This document shows positions 26,601-36,369 of a DNA stretch of 64,000 nt, piece after piece. Source of the stretch: Onchocerca lupi (taxonomy: Eukaryota; Nematoda; Chromadorea; Rhabditida; Onchocercidae); NCBI GenBank assembly GCA_028564675.1, contig JAOVVO010000135.1:81916-145915 (forward strand), written 5' to 3'. Within the stretch, counting starts at the first letter, position 1; every line of letters begins with the position of its first letter. Position numbers and translations under genes: made by a program. The notes under the pieces were generated by a model. That model saw only the letters and a program-made list of their open reading frames with translations, was not told the DNA's origin and ran no database searches.

Positions 26601-27476
26601 CTGTTGTTGTTGCTTGTGGATGTTATTGTTGTAAATGTTGCTATTTTTTGATTTATTACTACTTCTACTACTATTATTATTGTTATTTCACTACTCATAA
26701 TTTATTGTTTTATTGTTATTGTTGTTGCAAATGCTCTGTTACTTTTCTCGTATCATTACATTTATAATCTTTATTGTTAGAGTTTTATTGTTTTATTGTA
26801 AATGTTGTTGCTTTTGAATTTGCTATTATAATTAATTGTATCTCATATTGTACTCATATTGATATGATTAATTTTTATTATTTTGATTTATTATTGCTAA
26901 TTGTTACTATTATAATCATTATTGGCCTTTTTCGATAATTATCCTTCAAATCAATCCAAAAGTTAATCTTCCTTATAAACCATTACTAGTGTATATTTTA
27001 TTTTTCTTTTATTTTTATTTCATCTAATTTTTTATCTCATTTTTAATTTTTTCTTTTTTTTTCATTCATTTCCTCTATCTTTTTGTGAAAAATTTCCAAA
27101 TTTTTAAAATACTTGAAAATTTGATAAAATTTGATCATAATTAAAAATTTTGACCTGTTCGAGATTGTGGTGAATGATTTTGCAAACTTTGTAAAAGTTG
27201 TTGTTGATGTAGAAAATTAGCATAATATTGTTGCAGATGTGGATTGAACAATGATAATTGAGCAGCCATTTGATTCGGAAAAACGGAACTACCGGTTCCG
27301 GTAGATGTTACGGTTGGAAATGCTGCTGCTGCAGCCATAAATGGTAAACCTGGAAATGCCATGCTTGCAGCTGCAGCTGCAAAACGTTGCTTTTCCTTAT
27401 CCATATCACCTGTACTACTACTACTGCCTGTACTACCACTGCTAGACGGTAATGAATACATTCTCGGCAAGGACAT
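46..27476 (-). CDS. RNF220-like RING E3 ubiquitin ligase, split gene, 3' end outside window
   Basis: Six coding exons on the minus strand join without a frame break: 27476-27155, 24413-24354, 2673-2550, 2411-2290, 1868-1699 and 147-46 (900 nt, 300 residues). Junction phases agree at all five introns (1, 1, 2, 1, 0). In order the product has an Ala/Gln-rich N-terminus (residues 1-107), a CxxC finger beginning CLLCDEKLGSE (about 138-141), a basic helix with REYELLRIRSNQQKRL (about 190-205), a linker, and a RING starting at FCRFCE (about 262). Spacing of the RING ligands (C-x2-C-x12-F-x-H-x2-C-x2-C) matches the RNF220 RING as I recall it, and the CxxC finger plus LRxRxNRQxRL helix match its middle region. 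RNF220 proteins ubiquitinate transcriptional regulators. The position of the third zinc ligand is Phe. The last two Cys must lie on an exon beyond base 1. Family assignment is from memory of motifs; assignment of the two 5' exons to this gene rests on phase and strand. Confidence 0.62.
1699..1868 (-). CDS. Linker and first half of the RING of the RNF220-like gene
   Basis: The exon starts after TTTTGAAG (a weak acceptor without the usual pyrimidine-CAG) and ends at TGTGAA/GTTAGT, in phase 0. It encodes LKNRGCRENSNSQLNRP, a polar linker with Cys residues (NTCPNSGQ, DECDEQL), and ends NFCRFCE, the first C-x2-C pair of the RING. A perfect 16-bp inverted repeat lies inside the exon at 1774-1810 and contains cryptic acceptor-like (TTCAG/G) and donor-like (CAG/GTATTG) sites, so the exon could be processed in more than one way. 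Confidence 0.6.
2290..2411 (-). CDS. Basic-helix exon of the RNF220-like gene
   Basis: The acceptor is TTTTTTCAG and the donor GAAT/GTAAGA. The exon encodes SLKDHKISSDNLLLSPISEQ and then CRHKREYELLRIRSNQQKRL. The segment YELLRIRSNQQKRL corresponds to the FLRVRANRQxRL helix of RNF220. It begins with one base completing the AG of the previous exon and ends in phase 1. Confidence 0.7.
2550..2673 (-). CDS. CxxC finger exon of the RNF220-like gene
   Basis: The exon lies between TTCTTTTTTAG (acceptor) and GCTAG/GTAATT (donor). The product contains NPICLLCDEKLGSEHDW followed by IEHIELEKAKLIKNI. The pattern C-x2-C-x12-H followed by an acidic, leucine-rich helix is what I recall from the middle region of RNF220, where a CPxC finger is followed by HxEQELExL. 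The exon starts in phase 1 and ends in phase 2. Confidence 0.68.
3235..3952. repeat. Degenerate repeat, three copies of about 100 bp
   Basis: Related blocks at 3235-3340, 3453-3560 and 3870-3952 share a segment of the form TCTCAAATTATCRRTTAAT, then TTTATTGAA, then (in the first two) ACAAATATATYTTAAACTGATAACAA and TATCGCTAAA. The first two copies are about 220 bp apart. The stretch between is filled with TTATCA/TGATAA words. Confidence 0.6.
7050..7350. repeat. Degenerate tandem repeat of about 75 bp
   Basis: About four diverged units contain an element like ATAATTTCTGGAATAATTCTT followed by CCGGAATTTTTCGAATTATGA. Identity between units is partial, which indicates an old array. Confidence 0.5.
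7538..7755. repeat. Two-copy tandem duplication of about 108 bp with GA-rich core
   Basis: The copies run from 7538 to about 7643 and from about 7646 to 7755. Each starts TATATTAATTT, passes through GGGARATAAA and a GAGAGA run, and ends GATAATATCAAATAAAATTT or GTTAATATCAAATAAAATTT followed by AACAATTTTAAA. Confidence 0.75.
8596..8608. promoter_or_regulatory. Canonical DR1 nuclear-receptor half-site pair
   Basis: The bases TGACCT T TGACCT form two identical half-sites spaced by one base, which on the minus strand read AGGTCA A AGGTCA. This is the consensus DR1 bound by HNF4/RXR/COUP-type nuclear receptors. It sits inside the large intron. Function is inferred; a 13-bp motif can arise by chance. 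Confidence 0.4.
12494..12507. promoter_or_regulatory. Variant DR1 (CGACCT T CGACCT) in a higher-GC island
   Basis: Two identical CGACCT half-sites are separated by one T. The layout is the same as the perfect DR1 at 8596, with C for T in both half-sites. It lies in an island (about 12,460-12,720) that also has CAGGTG and CACCTG E-box words and a TGACGTAA (CRE/bZIP-like) word at 12,666. The cluster is suggestive of an intronic enhancer, but this is inference. Confidence 0.3.
13761..13782. repeat. Short CACGTAA tandem motif
   Basis: Three successive ACACGTAAC/ACACGTG words form a small tandem array containing a CACGTG E-box palindrome. Confidence 0.5.
17130..17430. repeat. Minisatellite, about 35-45 bp unit, about 7-8 copies
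   Basis: Units read GGAATTGTTTGAAGGAATGT followed by CAAATGAAGTTGTCC, with substitutions and small indels. The TCCGGAA junction recurs at most unit boundaries. No open frame crosses the array. Confidence 0.8.
18094..18114. repeat. (ATC)n microsatellite
   Basis: Seven uninterrupted ATC triplets. Confidence 0.9.
18890..19250. repeat. Degenerate tandem repeat of about 80 bp, four to five copies
   Basis: Each unit has CATAAAATTT, then TTTAAATAATATTTGTATA, then AAAATTT.GAATTTTTCGTTG, then ACCATAAA.GATATG. A fragment of a further unit (GCATAAATAATATTTATGCA) occurs at about 19,470. Confidence 0.7.
20815..20966. repeat. Tandem repeat built on AAATATTGAAATAATAGAG
   Basis: Four near-identical copies of an ATATTGAAATAATAGAGATAAATT-type core are separated by variable A/T-rich spacers. 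Confidence 0.75.
21093..21150. repeat. (ATGC)n microsatellite with flanking ACAT/GATGCATGT words
   Basis: Seven or so GCAT tetramers in a row are followed by AGATGCATGT repeated twice. Confidence 0.85.
22250..22292. mobile_element. Fragment resembling a retroelement 3' tail
   Basis: The segment GAACATTTATATTTTTATTT followed by ATATAGATAGATG closely matches the end of the two tandem copies at 55.9-56.4 kb (GAACATTTACATTTTTATTT, ATATGGATAGAT). A dispersed element ending in a GATAGAT tail fits the 3' ends of RTE-type LINEs and their derived SINEs as I recall them. No coding part remains. Confidence 0.35.
22343..22418. repeat. 31-bp tandem repeat, 2.4 copies
   Basis: Identical units of TCAATTTGCACGTTATATGT + TGAATATTCTG start at 22343 and 22374, and a partial unit starts at 22405. 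The perfect identity indicates a recent event. Confidence 0.9.
22914..23640. repeat. Cluster of two interleaved duplications
   Basis: The block around 22,914-22,960 (TTTTTATTCAGGAAAGGACA...) recurs, diverged, at about 23,313-23,360 (TTTTATTCCGGGTAGGATAA...). The block 23,355-23,440 (GGAAATTTTCAAATATACGA then TTTTAAG and AAATAAC) recurs at 23,533-23,620. Confidence 0.6.
23808..23875. repeat. TACGTGAAATACGTTG short tandem motif
   Basis: Five or six ACGT-containing words (TACGTGAAACACGTAATACG, TTGAAATACGTGAAATACGTTG-like) lie in about 65 bp, in otherwise CpG-poor DNA. Confidence 0.6.
24354..24413 (-). CDS. 60-bp coding exon of the RNF220-like gene
   Basis: A small exon bounded by ATTTCAG (acceptor) and AGAA/GTAAGT (donor). 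It begins with two bases that complete a codon from 27155 and ends with one base completed by the exon at 2673. Translation is ELSPSVSDGRTSSHVDSPIR, a Ser-rich linker with SP sites. Both splice sites match the consensus well. Its link across about 21.7 kb to the next exon is inferred from phase (A + AA giving Lys), so a missed exon of length divisible by three between them cannot be excluded. Confidence 0.55.
24886..24999. repeat. Two-copy duplication of about 60 bp, poly-T/CCGTTCCC
   Basis: Each copy has TCTATCAA, a run of T, CCGTTTCCCAATC or CCGTTCCCAATC, and a GAGAG or TCTCGG end. Confidence 0.6.
26058..26375. repeat. Higher-order tandem repeat on GTAGAAAAACATTAGTTATT
   Basis: Short units (about 24 bp, GTAGAAAAACATTAGTTATTGTG) and longer units (about 30 bp, with an added GATTAGTTGTT) alternate, giving a 54-bp super-unit repeated several times before the array decays after 26,260. 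Confidence 0.85.
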
Positions 27477-27486
27477 TACAAGAAAT
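27155..27486 (-). CDS. 5' coding exon of the RNF220-like gene (Ala/Ser/Gln-rich)
   Basis: The exon follows a good acceptor (CTTTTTCAG, ending at 27487) and ends at ACAG/GTCAAA (donor at 27154). The chosen start is the ATG at 27476, giving MSLPRMYSLPSSS and then Ser-rich, poly-Ala (RFAAAAASMAFPG, PFMAAAAAFPT) and Gln-rich (FLHQQQLLQSLQNHSPQ) segments. The frame is also open for the 10 bases between the acceptor and this ATG, so an upstream coding exon is possible. If there is none, the acceptor may receive a trans-spliced leader. GC content and codon use stand out sharply from the flanking AT-rich DNA. No folded domain is visible; this is a disordered, low-complexity N-terminus of the type common in regulators of transcription. 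Confidence 0.65.
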
Positions 27487-28306
27487 CTGAAAAAGAAAAT
27501 TAAAATCAAAAAAAAAAAAAAAAAATGAAATTTGCATTTTTCGTAAATCGATTGAAATTTCATTAGTTTAATTTAATTTCGATATTTGCATTTTTTTTTT
27601 TTCATTTAACTATCATCATTTACTTCATCCTTTATTATAAAATCAATTTAGAATTAATTTTCATAATTTCATTGGCTAATTAATTGAAACAATCAATTGT
27701 AGCAATCCTATATGGAAGGTTAAAGTTCAACCATATTATATTATTATGAATTAAAAATATGCTAATAGAACAGATAAATATTTGTAATAAAGTCTAACAC
27801 AGTATTCATTTTCCTATGATTTTTTCATCTATTTCTTCAAATGCTTATCTAAATTTTGGAAGAATTCTCGCCCCTTTTTTTTTTTTAAAAATTTAAATAA
27901 ACAGAATCAATTAATTTCGGAATTTTTCAATTTTCGCACCAATTTTTTATTTCTTAAGTTCTGAAAAATCAAATGCAACCAAAATGATTATAATAATAAT
28001 AATATTCGTAAATTATGTTAAATTCATCATTCAAATTAAATTTCAGAAATTCATAATTACTTACTTCTTCTTTTATTAATTACTTTTTTTTTTTTGTAAA
28101 CTATTTAAATACTTTACATATTTCCCAATTACTTGATTTATTAAGTAATTATTGGGACTTTTTTTTTTTTATTTTCTATAAAATTTGAAAAAATTTAAAT
28201 TCGATGAATTAATGTGAAGCGAAAAGGATTAGATGGAAAAGAAAAGAAAAAGCATTGAAAAGCATAGAAATATGAATAATTTTAAATGGAAGAAAGCAAT
28301 TCCGGA

Positions 28307-28391
28307 ATGACTGACTGACTGACTGACTGATTGACTAACTAACTGATCGACTGAATGAATGAATGAATGAATGAATGAATGAATGAATGAA
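28307..28391. repeat. (TGAC)n then (TGAA)n microsatellite
   Basis: Tetramers change from TGAC/ACTG to AATG partway along the array. Confidence 0.95.
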
Positions 28392-28724
28392 AGGGTAGTT
28401 CATTTTTGTTATGCTTCAAACATTTTCTCATTTCTCATTCGTTCACCGAAATATCATTTATCATTTCGGAAGGGGAAGTATTTGATTGACAGAAACACGA
28501 AGAAGTATCACCAAACTATTTCTCATTTCATGTTTCGCTCTTTTTCCTCCTATAAAATCATTTATTTCCTAAATATGTCTTAATTTTAAAAATTTTTCTT
28601 TTTTTTTTTTTGAAACATTTTCATACGACAAATTACAAATGCCTTAATTTGCATTTTAATTGATTGGCAAATTTTATGTAGTTATTTAGGCATAAAATAA
28701 TTACATTTCTCATTAACATAATGA

Positions 28725-28880
28725 ATGAGATAGTGATGATAATGTTGATAATGATGATAATGATGATGATGATAATGAAAGAATTGGTCAAGATATAGTT
28801 TACCTCTCCATTACGAATAACGATCGTAATAGTGCTGAGATGACAATGATGATGATGATGATGATGATGATGGTAATGTT
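28725..28880. repeat. GAT/GATAAT-type triplet array, interrupted
   Basis: Two GAT-rich blocks (28,735-28,780 and 28,845-28,875) flank about 60 bp of unique sequence. Confidence 0.85.
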
Positions 28881-31800
28881 GATAAATTAATCTTAGAATT
28901 CGAAATTTATTATGAAATTAGCTAAAAAAATTTCTTTATTAAAATTCTTCTATCATAATTTCTGATAAATATATAATGATTATATATAAGATTGTTTCCT
29001 GGATTTTCACTTTTTTTTAAAAAAATGAATTTAAAAACCGAATTTTATCCATCTATCTTGGTTTTTTTCTTTTTTAGAATTTTAACTGCTAGACAACATT
29101 TCAATTCTCTTCAAATATATGATTAAGTATTCAAATTTCTTTAAGCTTATAAATCTTAAATTTCCCCATTAAATCATTTCATTTCAATTTGCAAGATATG
29201 TCAAAACTACTTAAAAAAAAAACAAATGAGTAATGCAATGAGTAATGATAAAGTGTAATATAATGTATGTTTATGTAAAAAAAAAAAAAAATTCAAACAA
29301 AACTTTCAAATTGAAAATCAAGAAGAAATTGAAATCATTCCTCTTCTCCTTTTTTTTTTTGATATTTTATTAAGAAGAGAAATAAGATTTTATCAGCAAA
29401 ACAGACAAAATTTTCCAGTTTTACAGAAGACTATTTGAAATTTTTATTTTATAAAGTAAACAAATGAGAAATTTTATTTTATCACATAAAAGTAAGGGAA
29501 AAAGAACTTACTGTACAACTTACAGTATACATTGAATTGTAACGTATAATTTAAGTTTATTTAAAAGAGATAAAAGTTTAGCATCATTTGAATAGATGAG
29601 ATGGAAAGATGAGAAGGAATCTTTATATAAATTTTAATCTTAAACTTTAATTAAAATGAAAAATCATACATATTAATCTATTTTATAAAATTTGAAAAAT
29701 GGAATTTATTTTTTTTTCCCATTTAATTTCTTCACTTATAATAATATCGATTATTATTTGATAAAAAAAATGAGACAAATTTGATAAATTTTGTGATAAG
29801 AATTATTTGAAATTTTAAATTTCACTTTTATCAACATGTATAAGAGAAAAGTTTATGATATCTGTGATATATCTTTCCTTCTCCGCCATCTATTTAAATA
29901 ATATTGAACTTTTATCTGTGTTAAAGAAACTTTGAATTATATGTTGGAATTCAAGCATAATTGTTTAGCGAAAAGTAAAAAGTTTAGAAAAGAAGAAAAC
30001 TTGAATTATTATGAAAATAACTTTTGAAAAGAAAAACAAATTTTATCATATTATTTTAATTAAGTACAGTCAGATTAAAGTCATACTGTACTCATGTAAA
30101 TTGTTTGCTATTACTAAATTTTCTCGAAATTTAAGGATTTCAAAGTTTTCATTGTACTCTAAAGTTAGTTCAAACTTCAATACACGATAAAATCAGAAAT
30201 ATTATTTCGCTAATAACAATTATTATTGTTAAGAAATGATTAAATGGAATAGTTATTAAAATTTATACGATTAAATCCATCTAACGAAATCTTTGAATAC
30301 GATATTCTAATAGCAATAATTGTTATATGATAATGATATCAATATCATTATATAATATTTTTGAAATAATAATCCAACAAAAAACTTTCAATTTCTAATA
30401 GTCATAAGATAAAACTAAGAAAGATTGAATAAATCGGTTAATTTTAATTAGCAAATAAATCGAAAATAGTATCAGACAAAAATTCGAATCGGAAAAACAA
30501 AATAACTTAGGATAATTTATTATTATTGAATATATCTAAAAATATAGCATATTTTTAAATAATCATAATTTATTAATAAAGAAATTTTCTCAGCAAAATA
30601 CTCCAAAATTAAACTTATTTTTTAAAACTTTAAATTCAAATTATAGGATTGAAATATCAAAACAATGTATAATCCGTAATAGTATTATGTTAATAATACT
30701 TTAATTGAATAATAAAAACTATAAATTACTAATTAATCAATTTGAACATACAAAAAATACGAATATATTATTAAAATTATTTCATTTTAAATAATTTAAC
30801 AAAATTAATTTATTTGATGATTTATTTATCGAATCTGAAATTAATTCTTGTAAAAGCAATTGGTAATTATTTGAGTAAATTAGGTTTTATTGGAATTGTA
30901 ATTTTTCATTCTTTTATCATTTTTTCGTTTCGTTTTATATTTTATTCTTGCCGATTTGCTCAAAAATACTTTCAACAATTGTTTAATTGAAACGAAGTAA
31001 TATCAAACAGCGATAATGATATTTCCTTTTTGCCTCAAAATGAACAATTTCTTTTCAAATTTTAAACCATCGAAATTGATTTATTTAACTCGGGAAAATT
31101 GAAAAAATGATGGAAATTCACATGCATAAAACGTGAACATTTTTATCTTGAAATATGAACGGAATTTTTCCTAAAAATGTTTCAAAAATTAAATCTAAAA
31201 AAGTTAAAATTTGAATTCATCCATCTTAAAAAAAAAAATCATTTATTTATTTCCTTTTTCTATTTTTCTTCTTTTTTTTTCTCCATTATACATTTTTACT
31301 TTCTCTTCCATATAATTAATATTTTTTCTTTATTGATGAAGTTAATAAACCAAAAATATTCCAAAAACTATTAAAATTATTGTACAGATTATTTCCTACT
31401 TAATTATTATATTATTTTAATGCTATATTAATTTGGTTAAATATCTTTTATTTTTTTAAAGCATTAGTTGAAAAATTTGTTAATTTTGTTAATGGATTTG
31501 AATTCAGTGAATGGAAAATTATTCGAAGCTATAATATTGCATATATCTGTTAAATTTATTAAAATTTCATATCTGTTGATATTAAATTCTTTCAGAATTT
31601 TTAGAAATAAAAAAAAAGAAAAAACTAAATAGCGCGAAATGGAATTGTTTATAAAATTTCTGGAAAATATAATTTTAATGTTATGTTGATAATAAATTTC
31701 ATTATCAACATAGCATAATTTTATGATTTGCAAAGTAGCATTGGATCAAAATATTGATCTCTCGTTATCGATTACTTCAAGCGTCGAAAAAATCATTTTA

Positions 31801-32639
31801 AAAATATGTAAATGCGGCAAATATTTTAGATTTTGAGCACGGAATTGTATCGTTTCTAATCCTGGATATATTTACGAATATATTTAACGGATCTACTTAT
31901 TTTACGTCTACATACAGTTTACGTCGCAACAAACTTCATACAATTTCAGATCGTAAAAGATCATAGATCAGAAAAAAAAGTTTATAAACTACGAAGCGTA
32001 CTGTAAACGTTTTCAAATAAATGTATGCTTTAAAAAAAAAGTAAGCTTATATTGTGGTATTAATTATTACCTGACTTATTCTGATGTTAATTATATTACC
32101 TCACTACTTAATTAAATGAAATTTAATACAAATATTCTCTATGTAACAGAGAAGTACATAGTATAAAATTAATTTATTTCTACAAATAAAATTTTTACAC
32201 ATTTAAAATAATGTACAAAAGTTTTTTTTTTTAAGATGCATACGGAATAAAATTTAAATCTATTAAATAGTAAACTAAGGTAATAACGATAACTTTGAAA
32301 GAAAATATGATATTTTAGTTAAGTTTAAAAAATTTCCATTATTATTATTTAATTTTACATTTTAAATTTTATTAGTAAAATTGTTCTTTTTTATTCTGGT
32401 AGAGATAAAAAAAGAAAAAAACTTAACAAATTATATATATTATCAATTTTCCGTAACAATAATAAGAATGAAATATGATAAGTTATTAACGATATAAAGA
32501 AATAAATATCTTAATAATTATTTAATCATCAGTGAATCAAAGAACAAAAAAAAAAATTCATATTTAATATTTCCATAAATTTCATAGAATTTTAATTAAA
32601 AAAAACAAGTGATAAAAAGAATTATCAAAGAGTAAGCAA

Positions 32640-33000
32640 AGATGATAGTAATGTACTTTGTAATAAGTGAGGCAATGATGATGTTGATAGTGATGATGAT
32701 AATGATAATGATGGTAATAATAATGATGGTGATGATGACGAGGTAATGATAGTGGTAATGGTAATGATGATGATGACGAGATAATGATAGTGGTAATGAT
32801 AATGATCGTAATAGTGATGATAATAAAGATGACGAGGTAATGATGGTGATGATGGTAATGATGATGATGATGATGATACAGGAATGAGAAATTATGTGGT
32901 AAAATATGATGAATATGTATATAATAAGTAGTGTAGATTTAGATTTAAATGACGATGATGGTTATTATTATGATGATGATGATGATGATGATGAAGACGA
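32640..33000. repeat. GATGAT/GGTAAT degenerate triplet array
   Basis: Repeats of GATGAT, AATGAT and GGTAATGAT run for about 360 bp with three blocks containing GACGAGGTAATGAT or GACGAGATAATGAT, so there is also a longer internal period. Confidence 0.85.
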
Positions 33001-33110
33001 GTTACAGTACTAATGAGAATAGTCGTAAGTGAGTTTGTTCGTTAGAACTGAAGGGATTGACATTCCGATAGGGGTGGGAAGTAGCATAAAGAGAGAAAGA
33101 TGTATCAGTC

Positions 33111-33400
33111 AAGTGACTGACTGACTGACTGATTCACTCACTCACTCACCAACTGACTGACTGACTACACTTAGCTACTCATTCATCACTCACTGACTGA
33201 CCGACTCACTGACTGACTGACTAACTGACTGACTACACACTTAACCATCATTCATATCATTCACTGATTGACTGCCTAACTGACTAACTACACTCAGTCA
33301 CTCATTCACTCACTGACTACATTTAGCAGTCATTCATTCTTTCATTCACTTACTTGTCGACTGACTGACTGACTGACTGACACTCATTCACTAACTCACT
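33111..33400. repeat. (TGAC)n / CACTCA satellite, higher-order
   Basis: Blocks of CTGACTGACTGA alternate with CACTCATTCACTCACTGA and CTACACTTAGC-type spacers about every 60-70 bp, giving at least four super-units. Confidence 0.85.
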
Positions 33401-33869
33401 GATTCTTCAGTTATGTGCAACTCTCAAATTAATTTTTATCCATAGCACTGACATATTTTTCTCCTATCTTTTGTCAATTATCTATTCAAGTATTCAAGTA
33501 ATTGATTCCAATTTAGATCATTCATTCTTGTTCGATCAATTTTTATTTAAATTACAAATTTTATTCGATCTTTTGCATAAGTTTGCTAATTAAGAATGAA
33601 AGATTCGGTCTTTCTATCTTCATTATACCGCATTTCTTTTTTTCTTTGTATAAACGATTATTATTTTAATATTTCGTTTTTATTACTGTCAGAAATCTCG
33701 TTCTCTCTTTTTGTCTTTAAAAAAGGATTGATTTCTTTTGTCCTTTTCTCTCACTCTCTCAATTTGTCATTTCTTTTTTAAAAAGAGAAGGAAAGAGAAA
33801 GAGAAAGAGGAAGTATATTTGTCAATTGTTGAAATTAGAATGAGTTTATCTGTTTATATTACAGAGAAA

Positions 33870-33960
33870 CATTCTTCTTTCTCTCTCTCTCTTTCCCTCT
33901 TCCTTTCTCTCCCTCTCTCTCGGGGTGAGGGAGAGAGAGAAAGAAAAAAAGAGAGGAGGT
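33870..33960. repeat. Polypyrimidine tract followed by complementary polypurine tract
   Basis: A CT-rich run (TTTCTCTCTCTC, CCCTCTTCC, CTCTCCCTCTCTCTC) is followed, after GGGGT, by a GA-rich run (GAGGGAGAGAGAGAAAG). The arms are largely complementary, so a long imperfect hairpin is possible. Confidence 0.75.
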
Positions 33961-35089
33961 AGTGAGCGATATACCCATCCAATAGGGTCCATCAAATGTT
34001 TGATTGAAGGCGGAGTTTTTGTGGTACACTGTTGGATGGTGATGATGATGACGATAATAATGATAGCACTAATGATAATGGTGATTATGGTAGTGATAAG
34101 ATCATTAAGTTTTATGGATAGTAGTGATATTAACAATAATAATAAGAAAAAAATGAGTGTGAGAAGATAATGATTAACGATAATAATAATATTGTTAGTT
34201 ATGGCAATTATACAGATTATGACAGTGATAAGACTATGAGTTTTATCAAAAACAAATTAATAGTAATGATGATGACAAAAAAAAATAGGAATAGTATTAA
34301 TGATAATGACGATGATTATAATGATCGTTAATAGTAGCAATTATAATGATAATAGTTATGATTGACTTTATTACTAAAATCTTTTCATATAATTGTTTAT
34401 AGAATCATCGAAGAAATTTTAATCATTAATTATTCAACTAATATGATTAATTTTTCTCATAATTATCAACATTGAAGTGTTCGATTAAATTTTGATGAAA
34501 AAAATTTTAACATTAAATCAATCAATATACTTATTTTAATTTGAATAAGTTCGAAACTTATGGATTAAATTGATTCATTCGGACTTATGGATTAAATTGA
34601 TCCATTTTTTCTTTTTTTCAATTTGCATGTATTTGCTTGAGTTTTTTTTATAAGTGTTGATATTAATACAAATGTTTTGATGCGAATAAAATTTGCATAA
34701 TATTGATTTGATAGATAGAAGAAGTTTTATAAAGTTTGAATGATGATTCAAGCAGTTAATCAACAAAGTGATTATCACTCTCTTTTTTTTGATTATCACT
34801 TATTGATTATTATTTATTGCCCAAATTTTGGAACTACAGCAATTGATAACATTGTTCATATACATTCACATACATATATGTGTAACCATTGTTATAACTT
34901 TTTCAGGCAAAAAAAAAAAAAGACATGAATTTTAGCCGCAAAAAAATCCAATTAATTTTAGGATGAAATATTTAAATTTGTAAAAGAATATTATTATTAA
35001 AAAAAAAAACTGTTGATTGTTTAATTTTTTGCCCAATTAATTAAGTAATTTTTTTTTAATTTTTAAGTAAATGAATATGATTAAAAATA

Positions 35090-35490
35090 GATTAAATTAT
35101 CATTGCTAATGATGATTAATTTTTTTTCCGCCGCAAAAAATTTCATTATAATGTATGAATTGTATGATTTAATGAAAAATATTACCAATTTTTGCTGAAG
35201 CGAAATTTTTATACTGTAAAATAAGATTACTGGTAGTTTTTTTTTGCATCGGAATATTTCGTTACAATATATGAAAATTAATAAAGTCATTAATGATAGT
35301 TTTTTTGTTTTTTTTTTCCAGAAGAACGCTTCAATTTTAAAGTATGAATTGAATGAATATTACTTGAAAGTTTTTTTTGTTTTTTTTTTTCTTTTTTGGA
35401 GAACGATTCCGTTACAAATATATGAATTAATTAAATTATTACCGTTGCATTTAGCAAATAATATGCAAAATTTTTTTTTTCCACCCCAGA
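35090..35490. repeat. Degenerate tandem repeat of about 100 bp, four to five copies
   Basis: Each unit has a T-run, a short variable core (CCGCCGCAAAAAATTTC, GCATCGGAATATTTCG, AGAACGCTTCAATT, GAGAACGATTCCG), then TTACAAWATATGAATT and AATTAAATTATTA. The reading frames on both strands here are by-products of the repeat. Confidence 0.6.
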
Positions 35491-36369
35491 AATTATTACA
35501 TGAAGAAAATTAATCAGTTTTTTTTAATGAATTTCAATGATCATTTTCTTTCGCTTTGTTTTTTTTTTTTTTTTTTTGTTCAAAAACATTTAAAATTTTC
35601 TTTTTTCTTTTTTCTAAAAATTTTTAAATAACTTGTTAATAAAATTTTTATAAAACTATAAAACAAAAAAAAGTGAAGTTTTTTTTTGTTTGACACCATA
35701 CGAATGAAAAATAGCGAGCATTTATTACAATTTTTCTTTCTTTTTTTTTTCTGTTAATGATGAAAAAGTTGGCATTTTTCAAGTTTTTCATTTCTTTTCA
35801 ATTTCATATGGGAAAAAAGTTTTTTTTTGTGCTATATAGGATAGAAAAAAATGATAATAAACGAGATGTTTATCATCTATGCAACTACACTTTGTACGAC
35901 GACAACAAAACTTTTGTTCAATGTATAACATAAAATAGAAAATTGTTCAATTCATCGAATTCCATTCATCATCACCAAAAAAAGAAAAAAATGATGATCA
36001 ATGACGATCAAAATCAACCAACCAAACTTCTACTTCCTTCTTTCCTCATTCAAATTACAATTTGATTGCATTGTATTGTGTTGGTGATAATGATAATGAT
36101 GATGATATTGTGTATTTGATTTATTATTATCATTATTTATTTTCTATTCTTTTGGTACTTATGTATGAATGTGTTATTTTAGCATTAAATTCTTTTCAAA
36201 AATAATTTTTCCAAACATTTGGATGAACTTTTCAATTGAATTTTGTATGAGAAAAATGCTTAGAGCAAATGAGAAGAGATGAAATCAAGTGAAAATGAAT
36301 GAGATGAATAAGATGAAGAAAAGTTAAATTGAAAATATATTTTTTTGACGAATTATTTTGCTATTTAAA

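Larger units (their letters stand above)
24414..27154 (-). other. 2.7-kb intron of the RNF220-like gene
   Basis: The intron holds a partial 60-bp duplication of CT-rich sequence at 24,886-24,999, a higher-GC island at 25,860-26,020, a regular tandem array at 26,058-26,375 and a TTG/TTA-rich degenerate stretch to about 26,900. No exon in the right phase was found in it. Confidence 0.4.

Noticed and set aside
33738..34170. Ser/Leu-rich and Arg/Glu-rich overlapping frames
   Set aside because: These are products of CT/GA and GAT microsatellites with no codon bias or splice signals.
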